Positions 27,128-35,730 of a stretch of 64,000 bases of DNA are shown here, in pieces; the stretch's first letter is position 1; every line of letters starts with the position of its first letter. The translations under genes were made by a program, and so were the position numbers. This DNA is from an uncultured Nitrospirales bacterium (GTDB taxonomy: Bacteria; Nitrospirota; Nitrospiria; Nitrospirales; UBA8639). The notes under the pieces were generated by a model that searched no databases, was not told the DNA's origin, and worked only from the letters and a program-made list of their open reading frames with translations. The stretch is taken from assembly GCA_951812745.1 (NCBI GenBank), contig OX638327.1:744001-808000 (forward strand), written 5' to 3'.

Positions 27128-27877
27128 ATGGCAACGAGAGCCCGAAAAAAAACCAAAGCCAAGGAGAAGAAGTCTGGGCGGTCCGCATCCAAAGCCAAGC
27201 CCAAAGTGTCGAACTCCAAGGCTTTGCTGAAAAAGAAGACGACGACGACGACTCCGATAAAAAAGGCGGCCGCCAAGAAAGCTACCGTGAAGAAAACGAC
27301 TGTGAAGCCTGCGAAAAAACGTCAGGCCAAAGGAAAGGCGCGAGTCACGGTAAAGGCGAAAAAAGTTGCCGCCAAGAAGGTGGCCCCCAAGAAAGCCATC
27401 GTGAAGAAGGCGGCCGTGAAGAAAGCGGCCGTGAAGAAAACGGCTGTGAAGCCCGTCAAACAACGTCCGGCGACCGTCAAAGGGAAAGCACGCAAGAAGG
27501 TCGCGGTGAGCCCGAAGCACGTTGCCAAGCCTACTCCGACGCCCGAAGCGAAGGCCGTGCCGCCGGTAAAGACCCTCTCCCCCGTTGAAATGGAGGAGGT
27601 GTCTCAAGACGTGCCTGCCGTCGTGGTCCTTGACTCACTCGAATCGGATTTGTCCGGATTCGAGGATGAGACGACCGATGAGTTTTCTTCCGATCTAGAC
27701 GATGACATGTCCAGAGACTCTTCCGAGGACTTCGACGACGACGCGGGATTCGGTCCCCTTGCCGAAGACCGCAATGAGGATTTGACGGAGGATTTGTCCG
27801 AAGAGTTGGAAGCCGAAAAGTATTTCAGGGAAGCGGAGGCGGGGTTGGATGATGACGATTTGCCCCATGGGTGGTAA
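27128..27877 (+). CDS. lysine/alanine-rich histone H1-like protein with acidic tail
   Basis: A low-complexity 249-residue protein. Residues 1-145 are very basic, with repeated KKAAVKK, KKTTVKP and VAAKKVAP units like bacterial H1-like (Hc1/AlgP-type) DNA-binding tails. From about residue 150 the charge flips: DLSGFEDETTDEFSSDLDDD and later segments are rich in Asp and Glu. The first half likely binds nucleic acid; the acidic half could shield it or bind a partner. A strong AGGAGG lies upstream of the ATG. The repeats are codon-level, so slippage-prone. Function unproven. Confidence 0.8.
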   Translation: MATRARKKTKAKEKKSGRSASKAKPKVSNSKALLKKKTTTTTPIKKAAAKKATVKKTTVKPAKKRQAKGKARVTVKAKKVAAKKVAPKKAIVKKAAVKKAAVKKTAVKPVKQRPATVKGKARKKVAVSPKHVAKPTPTPEAKAVPPVKTLSPVEMEEVSQDVPAVVVLDSLESDLSGFEDETTDEFSSDLDDDMSRDSSEDFDDDAGFGPLAEDRNEDLTEDLSEELEAEKYFREAEAGLDDDDLPHGW

Positions 27878-27942
27878 CAGGACTGCCACGATGGTGCCGG
27901 TGCGGTCGGGTACATTAGACGAAGCTCGTAAAGGAGGATGGA

Positions 27943-28602
27943 ATGTCTGAGACTGAAGGTTTGCCACGCATTGGAGAGCATGCCCCTGATTTTTCTGCGT
28001 TGACCACTCTGTCTCAAGATTTTGAATTCAGCGCTTGGCAAGAGCAGGATTGGGTCGTTTTCTTCTCTCATCCTGCGGATTTTACACCCGTGTGCACCAC
28101 GGAATTGATGGAATTTGCCCACCGACACGAAGACTTCCAAAAAAAGGGGGTCAAGTTGCTCGGGGTGAGTGTGGACAGCATCCATGCCCATCTGGCCTGG
28201 CTCGCGAACATCAAGGAGAAACTGGGCGTGACGATTCCCTATCCCCTGGTGGCGGACGTCGGCATGCAGGTGGCCCGACTCTACGGCATGATCCATCCCG
28301 GGGCCAGTACAACCGCAACGGTTCGTGCGTTGTTCGTGATTGATCCCAAACGCGTGATTCGGGCCCTGATCTACTACCCGATGAACGCCGGGCGGAACGT
28401 GGACGAGGTCCTCCGGTTGGTCACGGCGCTCCAAACGGCCGACACCTTTTCCTGCGCGACACCGGTCAATTGGCAAGAGGGTGAAAAAGTGGTCGTGCCT
28501 CCCCCCAAAACGGTTGAGGAAGTTGAAGAACGGCTCAGCCATTCAGATCGGGAAGTCAAAGATTTTTACCTCACCCTGAAAGATCCGAAGCCGCAAACCT
28601 GA
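27943..28602 (+). CDS. 1-Cys peroxiredoxin (Prx6 type)
   Basis: Reduces peroxides through the peroxidatic Cys in PADFTPVCTTE (about residue 51). The long C-terminal arm (NWQEGEKVVVPPPKTVEE) marks the Prx6 class. There is no resolving Cys at the 2-Cys position, though a second Cys occurs at FSCATPVNW. The 219 residues fit. The ATG has AAAGGAGG upstream. It may be cotranscribed with the histone-like gene, 65 bases away. Confidence 0.93.
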   Translation: MSETEGLPRIGEHAPDFSALTTLSQDFEFSAWQEQDWVVFFSHPADFTPVCTTELMEFAHRHEDFQKKGVKLLGVSVDSIHAHLAWLANIKEKLGVTIPYPLVADVGMQVARLYGMIHPGASTTATVRALFVIDPKRVIRALIYYPMNAGRNVDEVLRLVTALQTADTFSCATPVNWQEGEKVVVPPPKTVEEVEERLSHSDREVKDFYLTLKDPKPQT

Positions 28603-28789
28603 GGTGGGATCGTCCTCGACGGGAGAATGCCTTTTCTCCGAATCTTCTCTCCCTTCGATCATACCGGAATGGCAAACGTTCACTGATTTGCCGACAACAC
28701 GTTAGAAAGGACGAGCCCCGCGCGCAGGCGGCTTCGCTCATGATCGCCCCGTTGAGAGACGTTCAGTGCGTCTCTTCTCTTTCCCTCCT

Positions 28790-28819
28790 TTGCCCGTCTA
28801 AAAAATCGTGTGTTAAAAT
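28790..28819 (+). promoter_or_regulatory. possible promoter of the TlpA-like gene
   Basis: TTGCCC (28790-28795) and TAAAAT (28814-28819) with an 18-base spacer lie about 60 bases before the ATG. The match is moderate. Confidence 0.4.
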
Positions 28820-28876
28820 TTCCATCATAGATGTCTCTTGCTGCGTTGACCGCTTCTTAGCAAAGAGGAGGATGCC

Positions 28877-29410
28877 ATGAAACGCCAAATCTTTTTACCG
28901 ATTACGCTTTCCCTAGCCATGGTGACGATGGTTTGGGCCGGTGGATTTTTTAAGGTCGGTGAACCGGCTCCACCGTTCTCGCTCACGTCGGTCACGGGGG
29001 ACCCCGTTTCGCTGAAAGACTTCCAGGGCAAAGTCGTCGTGCTTGGCTTGTTTCATATTTGCGAACCGTGTTTGATTCAGGGCACGAATTTGCAAAAAGT
29101 GTATGACGCCACGCGTGGACAGAACGTCGCGGTGGTCGGCGTGAATTCCTCTGGCGATTCCCAGGCCGACGTTCTGGAATTTCTCAGCGTCTTTCCCGTG
29201 AAAATCACGTATCCCTATCTCACGGACCCGGATCAGGTTACCGATAACCTGTACGGAGGTGGACGCTTTATTCCCAACGTGTACATTCTGGACCAGAACG
29301 GCGTGATCCGATGGCAACGGGTCGGCAACATGGACTTGGCGGACCATACGGCGATTCTGGATGAGGTGAACAAATTATTGGGGACGTCTTCCGGGTCGAC
29401 CGCCTTATGA
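28877..29410 (+). CDS. exported TlpA-like thioredoxin/redoxin
   Basis: Periplasmic thiol-disulfide protein. A signal peptide (about 21 residues, ending VWAGG) is followed by VGEPAPPFSLTSVTGDPVSL and the active-site FHICEPC, a CxxC variant with Glu-Pro. FIPNVYILDQNGVIRW supplies the cis-Pro region. GAGGAGG lies six bases before ATG 28877. The family serves cytochrome c maturation or periplasmic reduction; the true partner here is unknown. Confidence 0.88.
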   Translation: MKRQIFLPITLSLAMVTMVWAGGFFKVGEPAPPFSLTSVTGDPVSLKDFQGKVVVLGLFHICEPCLIQGTNLQKVYDATRGQNVAVVGVNSSGDSQADVLEFLSVFPVKITYPYLTDPDQVTDNLYGGGRFIPNVYILDQNGVIRWQRVGNMDLADHTAILDEVNKLLGTSSGSTAL

Positions 29411-29441
29411 CCTTCGGCCCCACGCCGTTTCTCGAAATCCT

Positions 29442-29481
29442 GCCGGACAAGTGGCCTGGGTGCGACGACCGTCCGGCTTTT
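29442..29481 (+). terminator. possible terminator after the TlpA-like gene
   Basis: GCCGGAC (29442-29448) pairs exactly with GTCCGGC (29471-29477), followed by TTTT. The 22-base loop makes it weak. Confidence 0.35.
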
Positions 29482-29524
29482 CATTCGCAGTTTTCCCATT
29501 TGCGCGAAAGGATTCAAAACCAAA

Positions 29525-29764
29525 ATGGATGAGTTTGAAGAGGGGAAAGCAAAGTTCTGTGAACTGGTGAGGGGTATCGAGAGCACGGTCGAGGTGGTCA
29601 TCCCCACCACTCCTTCCAATGGCCGGTTCTTGATTTCTCTGACCAAGGAAGGAAATCGTAAATTTATCATGGTGCCGGAAGACGATATTCTTGATTTGCC
29701 TTCAGAAGAAGACATTCTTTCCAAAACAACGGCCATGCTACAGGAGGCGATTGCCGAGCTATGA
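29525..29764 (+). CDS. small hypothetical protein
   Basis: A 79-residue acidic protein, not recognised. It has a predicted beta-rich core (VEVVIPTTPSNGRFLISLTK) and a helical acidic end. The stop overlaps the ATG of the next gene (ATGA), so the two are translationally coupled. GAAAGGA lies 12 bases upstream of the ATG. Confidence 0.6.
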   Translation: MDEFEEGKAKFCELVRGIESTVEVVIPTTPSNGRFLISLTKEGNRKFIMVPEDDILDLPSEEDILSKTTAMLQEAIAEL

Positions 29765-30360
29765 AGCCGATTCTACCCGGGATAGCCACGTGGTCGTGGT
29801 TTTCCGAAGAAAAGCAACTGAATTTTAACGGTCACCTGTTGGACGTGGGTGAACATCGCATTCTGGTGGATCCTCCGCCCCTTTCGGATGACGATTTGTC
29901 GAAGCTGAGCAGCGCGGGGCAGGTCGATTACATTCTTCTCACCAACCGGGATCATCAACGTGAAAGCGCCACGTACAAAGCGGCTTTGAACACTCGCGTG
30001 TACATTCCGGAGGCCGACGCTCCGGAAATGTCGGTGACTCCCGACAAAACCTTTGTCGACGGAGAACTGCTGCCCGGCGGGATTTGGGTCATCCACCTCT
30101 CCAATCAAAAGTCACCCGGCGAATCAGCCCTGTTTCTCCAACAGGGACGGGGCATTCTGATTGTCGGCGACGCCTTGCTGGGCAAACCTGAAGGATCGGT
30201 GTGCATGCTGCCTGCCGAGAAATATGCCGATCCCGCCAAGGCGCGTGAAGGATTGCGCCGCTTGCTCAAGTACAACTTCGATTCGCTCCTGGTCGGTGAC
30301 GGAACTTCTATTTTGACCGGCGCCAAGGCCGCTGTAGCACAGGCGTTGGATCAGCAGTAG
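29761..30360 (+). CDS. metallo-beta-lactamase-fold protein with degenerate metal site
   Basis: A 199-residue protein with the MBL outline: FNGHLLDVGEHRILVDPP resembles the first strands, and LLTNRDHQRES stands where HxHxDH should be. VGDALLG and VGDGTSIL stand where the later Asp and His ligands lie. Only one Asp-His pair is left in the main motif, so ordinary two-metal hydrolysis looks unlikely. It may bind one metal, bind a ligand, or have a different role. Second gene of a coupled pair. Confidence 0.65.
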   Translation: MKPILPGIATWSWFSEEKQLNFNGHLLDVGEHRILVDPPPLSDDDLSKLSSAGQVDYILLTNRDHQRESATYKAALNTRVYIPEADAPEMSVTPDKTFVDGELLPGGIWVIHLSNQKSPGESALFLQQGRGILIVGDALLGKPEGSVCMLPAEKYADPAKAREGLRRLLKYNFDSLLVGDGTSILTGAKAAVAQALDQQ

Positions 30361-30367
30361 CCTTCAC

Positions 30368-31186
30368 GTGCAACAATCTCATTCGGCACAACTCAATCGA
30401 CGAGGCAATGCCCACTTCTCTCGGGGATTTTACACGGAGGCTTACCAGTGTTATGCCAAGGCATTGGAAGTCGATCGAAAAAGCGGCGATCCCAGGGCCC
30501 TGGCGGCGACGTTGGGCAACCTCGGGAACATTTGCGCCGTCAGCGGCAAGCGCCGTCAGGCTCAGGACTATTATCAGGAGGTGTTGGAACTGCAGAAGAC
30601 GCTCGGAGACAACCGCGGGATCAGTGCAACGCTTGCCAACCTGGGTAATTTGCACGTCGACGCCGGCGAATGGGAACGAGGCCGCGCCTACTACCTCGAG
30701 GCCCTGGATAGAATGGAGTTATTTGAAGACGCCGCAGCCAAGGCGGTCTTGCTTTCCGATTTGGGTTTGGTTGCAAAAGAAACCCGGTACTTCGAGCAAG
30801 CCATGAACTATTATTCGGAATCCATTGCCTTGATGAAGCGTGTAAGTAATCAGGCCGGTGAGGCCGACGTATTCAAGATGATGGCCCGGATGTACCTGGC
30901 ATGGGAACGCTATGACGACGCCATGGCCTGTGCGCAAACGAGCTTGGCCATTGCCGAACGGCTTCGTGATGAACTGCGCATGGGTGGAGCCTGGTACGTG
31001 ATGGCCGACTGCCAGAAGGCAAAGGGCTGTGAGGAAAAAGAAGCCCAATTCCTTCAGCGCGTGGTTCGCGTGGATCGAAAATACGGGTTGCCCAAGCTGG
31101 AAGAAAACACCAGGCGACTCGAAAGGCTGCGGACGCGGCTGACGCAGAAACACACACAAGCAATGGCAGGGGAGGGCGCCTCATGA
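30368..31186 (+). CDS. tetratricopeptide repeat protein
   Basis: A 272-residue protein made almost wholly of TPR helices. Repeats are visible at QLNRRGNAHFSRGFYTEAYQ, ALAATLGNLGNICAVSGKRR, SATLANLGNLHVDAGEWERG and later segments. There is no signal peptide or membrane helix, so it is a cytoplasmic protein-binding scaffold. The start is GTG 30368, seven bases after the MBL gene. It overlaps the next gene by four bases. Confidence 0.8.
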   Translation: MQQSHSAQLNRRGNAHFSRGFYTEAYQCYAKALEVDRKSGDPRALAATLGNLGNICAVSGKRRQAQDYYQEVLELQKTLGDNRGISATLANLGNLHVDAGEWERGRAYYLEALDRMELFEDAAAKAVLLSDLGLVAKETRYFEQAMNYYSESIALMKRVSNQAGEADVFKMMARMYLAWERYDDAMACAQTSLAIAERLRDELRMGGAWYVMADCQKAKGCEEKEAQFLQRVVRVDRKYGLPKLEENTRRLERLRTRLTQKHTQAMAGEGAS

Positions 31187-31617
31187 CTGATGGACTCCAC
31201 CCAGGCTGGCAACAGGTCCAGGACCATCTGAAGCAGGGCAACTCGGGGTTTGAACAATATGAACCCGGCGGAGCCTTGACCCTTGAATTGGACGATGAAG
31301 ACTGGCAACTCGAAATCACACCGGCCGGTGTTTTAATTTGTCAGGCAGGGTATGCCCTGGAAGACATGCAGAGCTTGCTTTCAGACGGCACGGCCGAAGA
31401 CCTTGGAAGCGACGAATTGGCCAAACAGGCCAAGTTTTACATTCAACAAGTCGTATCGAAATATCGTGATCGTCTCATCAAGGACGGCTTCAGCGAACGC
31501 GTCGAAATGAATGACGACTACGTCGCGGTCTTTTTTGAGCGTCCTATTGATTTCGACAATTTGCCTGAACTTGAGCAATTGATCGCGCGATATCGACAGC
31601 AATTCGCCACCACCTGA
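31183..31617 (+). CDS. hypothetical protein
   Basis: A 144-residue acidic soluble protein, not recognised. The N-terminal part looks beta-rich (ALTLELDDEDWQLEITPAGV) and the C-terminal part helical (LEQLIARYRQQF). It starts inside the end of the TPR gene (ATGA), so the two are coupled; a joint complex is possible. Confidence 0.65.
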   Translation: MTDGLHPGWQQVQDHLKQGNSGFEQYEPGGALTLELDDEDWQLEITPAGVLICQAGYALEDMQSLLSDGTAEDLGSDELAKQAKFYIQQVVSKYRDRLIKDGFSERVEMNDDYVAVFFERPIDFDNLPELEQLIARYRQQFATT

Positions 31618-31651
31618 GCTCTTTCTCACTTCAACCTCAAAAGGAATGCTT

Positions 31652-32662
31652 ATGGATGCCCAACTTTCGGTTCGGACAATGGATGATTTTCGTGACGTCG
31701 TCTATAACTTTCGTTTAGCCCGTGTGTTTGCCACCGCACTGGATCTCGACCTCTTTACTCATATGGGGAACAGATTCTGGACGTCCAAGGCCCTGGCCAA
31801 AACGTTGAAAGCCAATGAACGGGGAGTCGAGATTCTCCTTCGCAACCTGGAAACCGCGGGCTTGCTCAAACGACGGGGGGCGTCCTATGGCGTAGAAAAA
31901 GTCGGGCGCACGTATCTGAACCGGAACAGTCCTGCTTACCAGGGGGCCTATTTGGATCTGGTTCATCGCCAGTGGGAGAATTGGGCACAGCTTACCGATT
32001 CCGTCCGAACGGGCAAGCCGATCGAAGATGACGGGCCGGATGATCCGGAATATCGGCAATCATTCACCTGGGCGATGCATCAACGTTCTGAAAGACCGGC
32101 CAAACAGGTGTCAGCACAACTTGACCTGAACAATGCAAAGACGTTGTTGGACGTTGGCGGAGGACCCGGCACGTATGCGTTGGAATTCCTGAAAAGAAAT
32201 ACCGCGTTACAGGCGGGCGTCTGGGACCGTGCCCCGGCGCTTGAAGTCGCCAGGGAAATCGCCAAACCCTTACGACACGGCAAACGGCTGTCCTATTATC
32301 CGGGCGATCTCTTTGACAATCCGGTCCCCGGTAAATTCGACGTCATGTGGATATCGAACGTGCTTCACATATTTTCGCCGGCTGAAAACAGGACCCTGTT
32401 CCGAAAACTCAAACGTGCGCTCAACCCCGGCGGACGTATTCTGATTCAAGATACCTTTCTCATGGGTAAACCGGGGTTCGATGCCCTCGCTACTAATCTG
32501 TTCGCGGTCACGATGCTTCTGTTCACACCTACGGGCAATACCTACAGCGCCCAAGCCGTCCGACAGTGGCTCAAGATCGGCGGGCTCAAAAAAACCCGGT
32601 GTCTTCAGTTGAAAAAGGGAACCGGCGATTGGGACGGGGTCATCATCGAGGGGAGGATCTAG
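31652..32662 (+). CDS. SAM-dependent O-methyltransferase (family 2)
   Basis: Two-domain methyltransferase. Residues about 10-95 form a winged-helix dimerisation domain (SKALAKTLKANERGVEILLR). The Rossmann domain follows, with motif I LLDVGGGPGTYALEF near residue 165, IV FDVMWISNVLHIF and V LNPGGRILIQDTFL. This matches the plant-type/hydroxyneurosporene O-methyltransferase group. The substrate is unknown; no biosynthetic cluster is nearby. ATG 31652 sits seven bases after AAAAGGA. Confidence 0.88.
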   Translation: MDAQLSVRTMDDFRDVVYNFRLARVFATALDLDLFTHMGNRFWTSKALAKTLKANERGVEILLRNLETAGLLKRRGASYGVEKVGRTYLNRNSPAYQGAYLDLVHRQWENWAQLTDSVRTGKPIEDDGPDDPEYRQSFTWAMHQRSERPAKQVSAQLDLNNAKTLLDVGGGPGTYALEFLKRNTALQAGVWDRAPALEVAREIAKPLRHGKRLSYYPGDLFDNPVPGKFDVMWISNVLHIFSPAENRTLFRKLKRALNPGGRILIQDTFLMGKPGFDALATNLFAVTMLLFTPTGNTYSAQAVRQWLKIGGLKKTRCLQLKKGTGDWDGVIIEGRI

Positions 32663-32668
32663 ACGCCG

Positions 32669-33040
32669 TCAGACGGTTAAAACCTGTCGCCCGCCGATCA
32701 CAATGAGGAGAAAGTTGAAGAAGGCGGTCAGAAGGATCAGGCCAATAACGTGCAATGAATCCATGCCAGCGGTCATGCTCTGTACAAACGTGGCAAGGTC
32801 CAGGGCCAAGCCGATCGTTCCGTACATCACCCCGATCATGGCAGCCCATCGGGTTCCGGTCAGACAGACTCCGCCGACGAGCACGGGAAGTCCGAATTGA
32901 AACCCGTACCAGATGGATTGATGAAGAGCCGAGGAAAAGATTCTCTCGGGTTCAAGGCCGTCAAAGGCCATGGCGCCCGCGAACAGCCCCAAACAAAGTG
33001 CTGCCATCAGGCGAGGCATCAGATTTCCGGTATTGGTCAT
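32669..33040 (-). CDS. hypothetical small membrane protein
   Basis: A 123-residue protein with four predicted membrane helices (for example LMAALCLGLFAGAMAF and VIGLILLTAFFNFLLIVIGG). I chose ATG 33040. The frame opens to 33118, but that extension lies in the neighbouring family B repeat. No ribosome site is clear. Not recognised; it converges with the methyltransferase gene. Confidence 0.6.
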   Translation of the reverse strand: MTNTGNLMPRLMAALCLGLFAGAMAFDGLEPERIFSSALHQSIWYGFQFGLPVLVGGVCLTGTRWAAMIGVMYGTIGLALDLATFVQSMTAGMDSLHVIGLILLTAFFNFLLIVIGGRQVLTV

Positions 33041-33077
33041 GAGAAGTCCGTGCCTGAAGAGAGTACGTCCATCTGTG

Positions 33078-33206
33078 CCCCAGTTCCCCTCCTTTGTAAG
33101 GACGGGAATTTTTTCCAAAGAGGGAGAAGTTGGGAGGTAGAGATATGTGTAGTCACCCGACGATCGAACTCTACCCCGCCTGGCCTCCCCTTACAAAGGG
33201 GAGGGA
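33078..33206. repeat. family B palindromic repeat
   Basis: CCCCTCCTTTGTAAGGACGG, TTGGGAGGTAGAG and the opposite arm CTCTACCCC, CCCCTTACAAAGGGGAGG form a large imperfect dyad like the one at 3786-3908. It shares TTTTTCCAAAGAGGG with the copy at 56370. Confidence 0.75.
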
Positions 33207-33293
33207 ACCAAAGAAGCCACGCTGCTGCTGCTCCTCCTGCATTCTGTCAACGAATGGCTAATCGTTTCCACCCGCCCTCCGTCCTGCCATTCA

Positions 33294-33323
33294 TTGACAC
33301 TCCAATTTAGCCAAGCCTAGAAT
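33294..33323 (+). promoter_or_regulatory. sigma70-type promoter of the EF-G paralogue
   Basis: TTGACA (33294-33299) and TAGAAT (33318-33323) are 18 bases apart, 25 bases before the ATG. This is one of the best promoters in the window. Confidence 0.72.
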
Positions 33324-33347
33324 GGCCCAACTCATAAGGGGGGTCGT

Positions 33348-35438
33348 ATGACACATTCTTCTTCCATTCGCAACGTTGTTGTCACGTCGTATGTCGGTGC
33401 CGGAAAAACCTCTCTCGTCGAAGCCCTGCTGTTTTCCGCCGGGGTGACGTCGGCAATGGGGGCAACCACGAACGGAAACACCGTGGCCGATTTCGAAGCG
33501 GAAGAAATTCAGCATCGTCATTCCATGAGCACGGCCCTTCTTCAGTATGAATATAAAGAGACTTTCCTGAACCTGCTCGATACGCCGGGTTCACTGGATT
33601 TCTTTGCCGATACCAAGAATACCATCCACGTGGCGGACGGCGCGGTGCTGGTCGTCGGCGCTTCGGGCATACGGTCGGAACTGGACCGGGTCTGGGAATA
33701 TATTCAAGCGCGCGAACTTCCCTGCCTGCTGTTCATCAACGAACTGGACAAGGAACGGGCAAATTTCGAATCCGTGCTGAAGGAGATTCAGGACGCGCTC
33801 GAGACCAAGTGCGTGCCGATTGCCTATCCAATCGGGGAGGAGGCCAATCTTCGAGGCGTGGTGGACCTGCTGACGCAGAAAGCCGTCATCCCCGTCCCCA
33901 ACAGCCATAAGGTGCAGGAAGAAGACATACCGGACGACCTGAAAGAGAAAATGTCCGAGCTGCGGAAACAGTTGGTTGAAAACGTGGCCGAGTCCAACGA
34001 TGAGTTGGTGGAAAAATACCTGAACGAAGGCGATCTGACGGAAGAAGAAATCCTTCAGGGGTTGGTCCTGAGCGCGAAAACCCGCCAGTTTATTCCGGTC
34101 CTGTGCGGTTCGGCGATGCTGAATCTCGGCACCACGGTCCTGCACAATGCGATCATTCAATGCCTGCCTTCTCCCGAAGAAAGAGCCGAAGTCTTTTCGT
34201 TGGCTGGAACGCATCCCGACACGGGTGAAGAACTCGTGCGGCCCATCAACGGAGAGGAGCCCTTTTCCGGCTACGTGTTCAAGACCACCATCGATCCCTT
34301 CATGGGCCGGCTCACGTACCTCAAGGTCTGTTCGGGGGTGCTCGAAGCCGATTCGACCTTTTTCAATCCCGTGAAAAACGTGAAAGAAAAAGGGGGACAT
34401 CTGTATTATCTGCAAGGCAAGAAAAGCACGCAGACGCAACGAGCGGCAGCAGGTGAAATCGTGGTCATGGGCAAATTAAAGGAAACCCACACGGGTGAGA
34501 CGATTTGTACGGACAAGGCGCCCATCGTCTTTCCCGCGGCGCAACTCCGCCGGCCCGTGATGTCCTTTGCGCTTGAACCGACAGCGAAAGGGGACATCGA
34601 TAAGGTGAGCCTGGGTCTGCACAAACTGGTGGAAGAAGATGCGTCATTGGAATTTATCCGAAATGACGAGACCAAGGAAATGTTGTTGAGCGGTGTCGGC
34701 CAGACGCATATCGAGTTGACCCTGGAAAAACTCCATCGGAAATACGGAGTGGACGTCAACCTGCACACGCCGAAAGTCGCCTATCGCGAGACCATTCAAA
34801 AAATGGCCCAAGCCCAGGGAAAATACAAAAAACAAACGGGCGGCCACGGGCAATACGGCGACTGCTGGCTCCAGATCGATCCGTTGCCGCGCAACGGCGG
34901 ATTCGAGTTTCTGAACAAAATCGTCGGCGGCGTGATTCCCAGGAATTTCATTCCCGCGGTGGAAAAGGGCGTGGTCGAGGCCATGCACGAGGGCATTCTC
35001 GCCGGCTACCCGGTCGTGGACGTGCAAGTCAAGGTCTATGACGGGTCCCATCATCCCGTGGACTCGTCGGAAATGGCTTTTAAGGTTGCGGCCTCGATGG
35101 GGTTCAAGAAAGCCATGGAATCGGCACAGCCCGTGCTTCTCGAACCGATCATGAACGTGGAAGTGACGGCGCCGGACGACATGGTGGGCGCAGTGATCGG
35201 CGATCTGAACAGCCGGCGGGGTCGAATTCTGGGAATGGACACCAAGGGGCACAATCAAATCGTGAAAGCCGTGGTCCCGCTGTCGGAAATTCTGAAATAT
35301 GCGCCCGTCCTGACCTCTATTACCGCGGGGAAAGGCTCGTATGCCATGGAATTTTCAGGTTACGAGCAAGCGCCACGCGAAGTCGTCAATAAAGTCGTCG
35401 AGGAACACAAAGCCGCAAAGGCCGCCGCCTCGTCCTGA
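33348..35438 (+). CDS. elongation factor G-like GTPase (paralogue)
   Basis: A 696-residue five-domain translational GTPase of the FusA2-like group. The G1 loop reads SYVGAGKTSL, G3 DTPG, and the G4 position NELD in place of the usual NKxD. Domain IV contains QTGGHGQYGDCWLQIDPLP, and the end is the EF-G C-terminal region. It is not next to rpsL, rpsG or tuf, so it is unlikely to be the housekeeping fusA. Paralogues of this kind may act in ribosome recycling or stress, but that is inference. The ATG has AAGGGGGG upstream. Confidence 0.88.
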   Translation: MTHSSSIRNVVVTSYVGAGKTSLVEALLFSAGVTSAMGATTNGNTVADFEAEEIQHRHSMSTALLQYEYKETFLNLLDTPGSLDFFADTKNTIHVADGAVLVVGASGIRSELDRVWEYIQARELPCLLFINELDKERANFESVLKEIQDALETKCVPIAYPIGEEANLRGVVDLLTQKAVIPVPNSHKVQEEDIPDDLKEKMSELRKQLVENVAESNDELVEKYLNEGDLTEEEILQGLVLSAKTRQFIPVLCGSAMLNLGTTVLHNAIIQCLPSPEERAEVFSLAGTHPDTGEELVRPINGEEPFSGYVFKTTIDPFMGRLTYLKVCSGVLEADSTFFNPVKNVKEKGGHLYYLQGKKSTQTQRAAAGEIVVMGKLKETHTGETICTDKAPIVFPAAQLRRPVMSFALEPTAKGDIDKVSLGLHKLVEEDASLEFIRNDETKEMLLSGVGQTHIELTLEKLHRKYGVDVNLHTPKVAYRETIQKMAQAQGKYKKQTGGHGQYGDCWLQIDPLPRNGGFEFLNKIVGGVIPRNFIPAVEKGVVEAMHEGILAGYPVVDVQVKVYDGSHHPVDSSEMAFKVAASMGFKKAMESAQPVLLEPIMNVEVTAPDDMVGAVIGDLNSRRGRILGMDTKGHNQIVKAVVPLSEILKYAPVLTSITAGKGSYAMEFSGYEQAPREVVNKVVEEHKAAKAAASS

Positions 35439-35445
35439 TGGGAGT

Positions 35446-35487
35446 TCCCTCTGTTGAGGGGAGAGGATAACGGCAAGGGTGAGGAAC
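35446..35487. repeat. family A repeat, partial
   Basis: CCCTCTGTTGAGGGGAGAGG followed by GGCAAGGGTGAGG, right after the EF-G paralogue stop. Confidence 0.5.
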
Positions 35488-35526
35488 AGCCGGCTAAAAA
35501 CAGGAAAATAAGATTCCCAGCTACGA

Positions 35527-35730
35527 ATGCCGAGAAAAATCAGAGAGCTAATTCAGGAACTTAAAGAAGCAGGGTTTTACGAAATTCGAGGTGGAGGGAA
35601 AGGGGCTCATCGAAAATTTACTCACGTCAGATATGCAGGGGCCGTGACTCTGAGCGGACAATCCGGGGACGATGCAAAACTCTACCAAGAACAGCAGGTA
35701 AAACAAGCCGTGGAACGGGTGAGGCGATGA
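35527..35730 (+). CDS. hicA: HicA-type mRNA interferase toxin
   Basis: A 67-residue dsRBD-fold protein. The catalytic-histidine block reads GAHRKFTH, close to the HicA GSHHxFxH. The upstream helix RELIQELKEAGFYEIR is the family N-terminus. The stop overlaps the next start (ATGA), as in hicAB pairs. The C-terminal half diverges from well-known HicA proteins, so toxicity is inferred. Confidence 0.75.
   Translation: MPRKIRELIQELKEAGFYEIRGGGKGAHRKFTHVRYAGAVTLSGQSGDDAKLYQEQQVKQAVERVRR

Noticed and set aside
28755-28776. Terminator hairpin before the TlpA-like gene
   Set aside because: A seven-base stem AGAGACG/CGTCTCT exists, but the following bases are a mixed C/T tract, not a T-run.
29442-29481. 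Attenuator linked to the downstream small protein gene
   Set aside because: A single long-looped hairpin with only four T and no alternative pairing; kept only as a weak terminator.
33041-33118. N-terminal extension of the small membrane protein at 32669
   Set aside because: The extension falls in a family B repeat and has no ribosome site.
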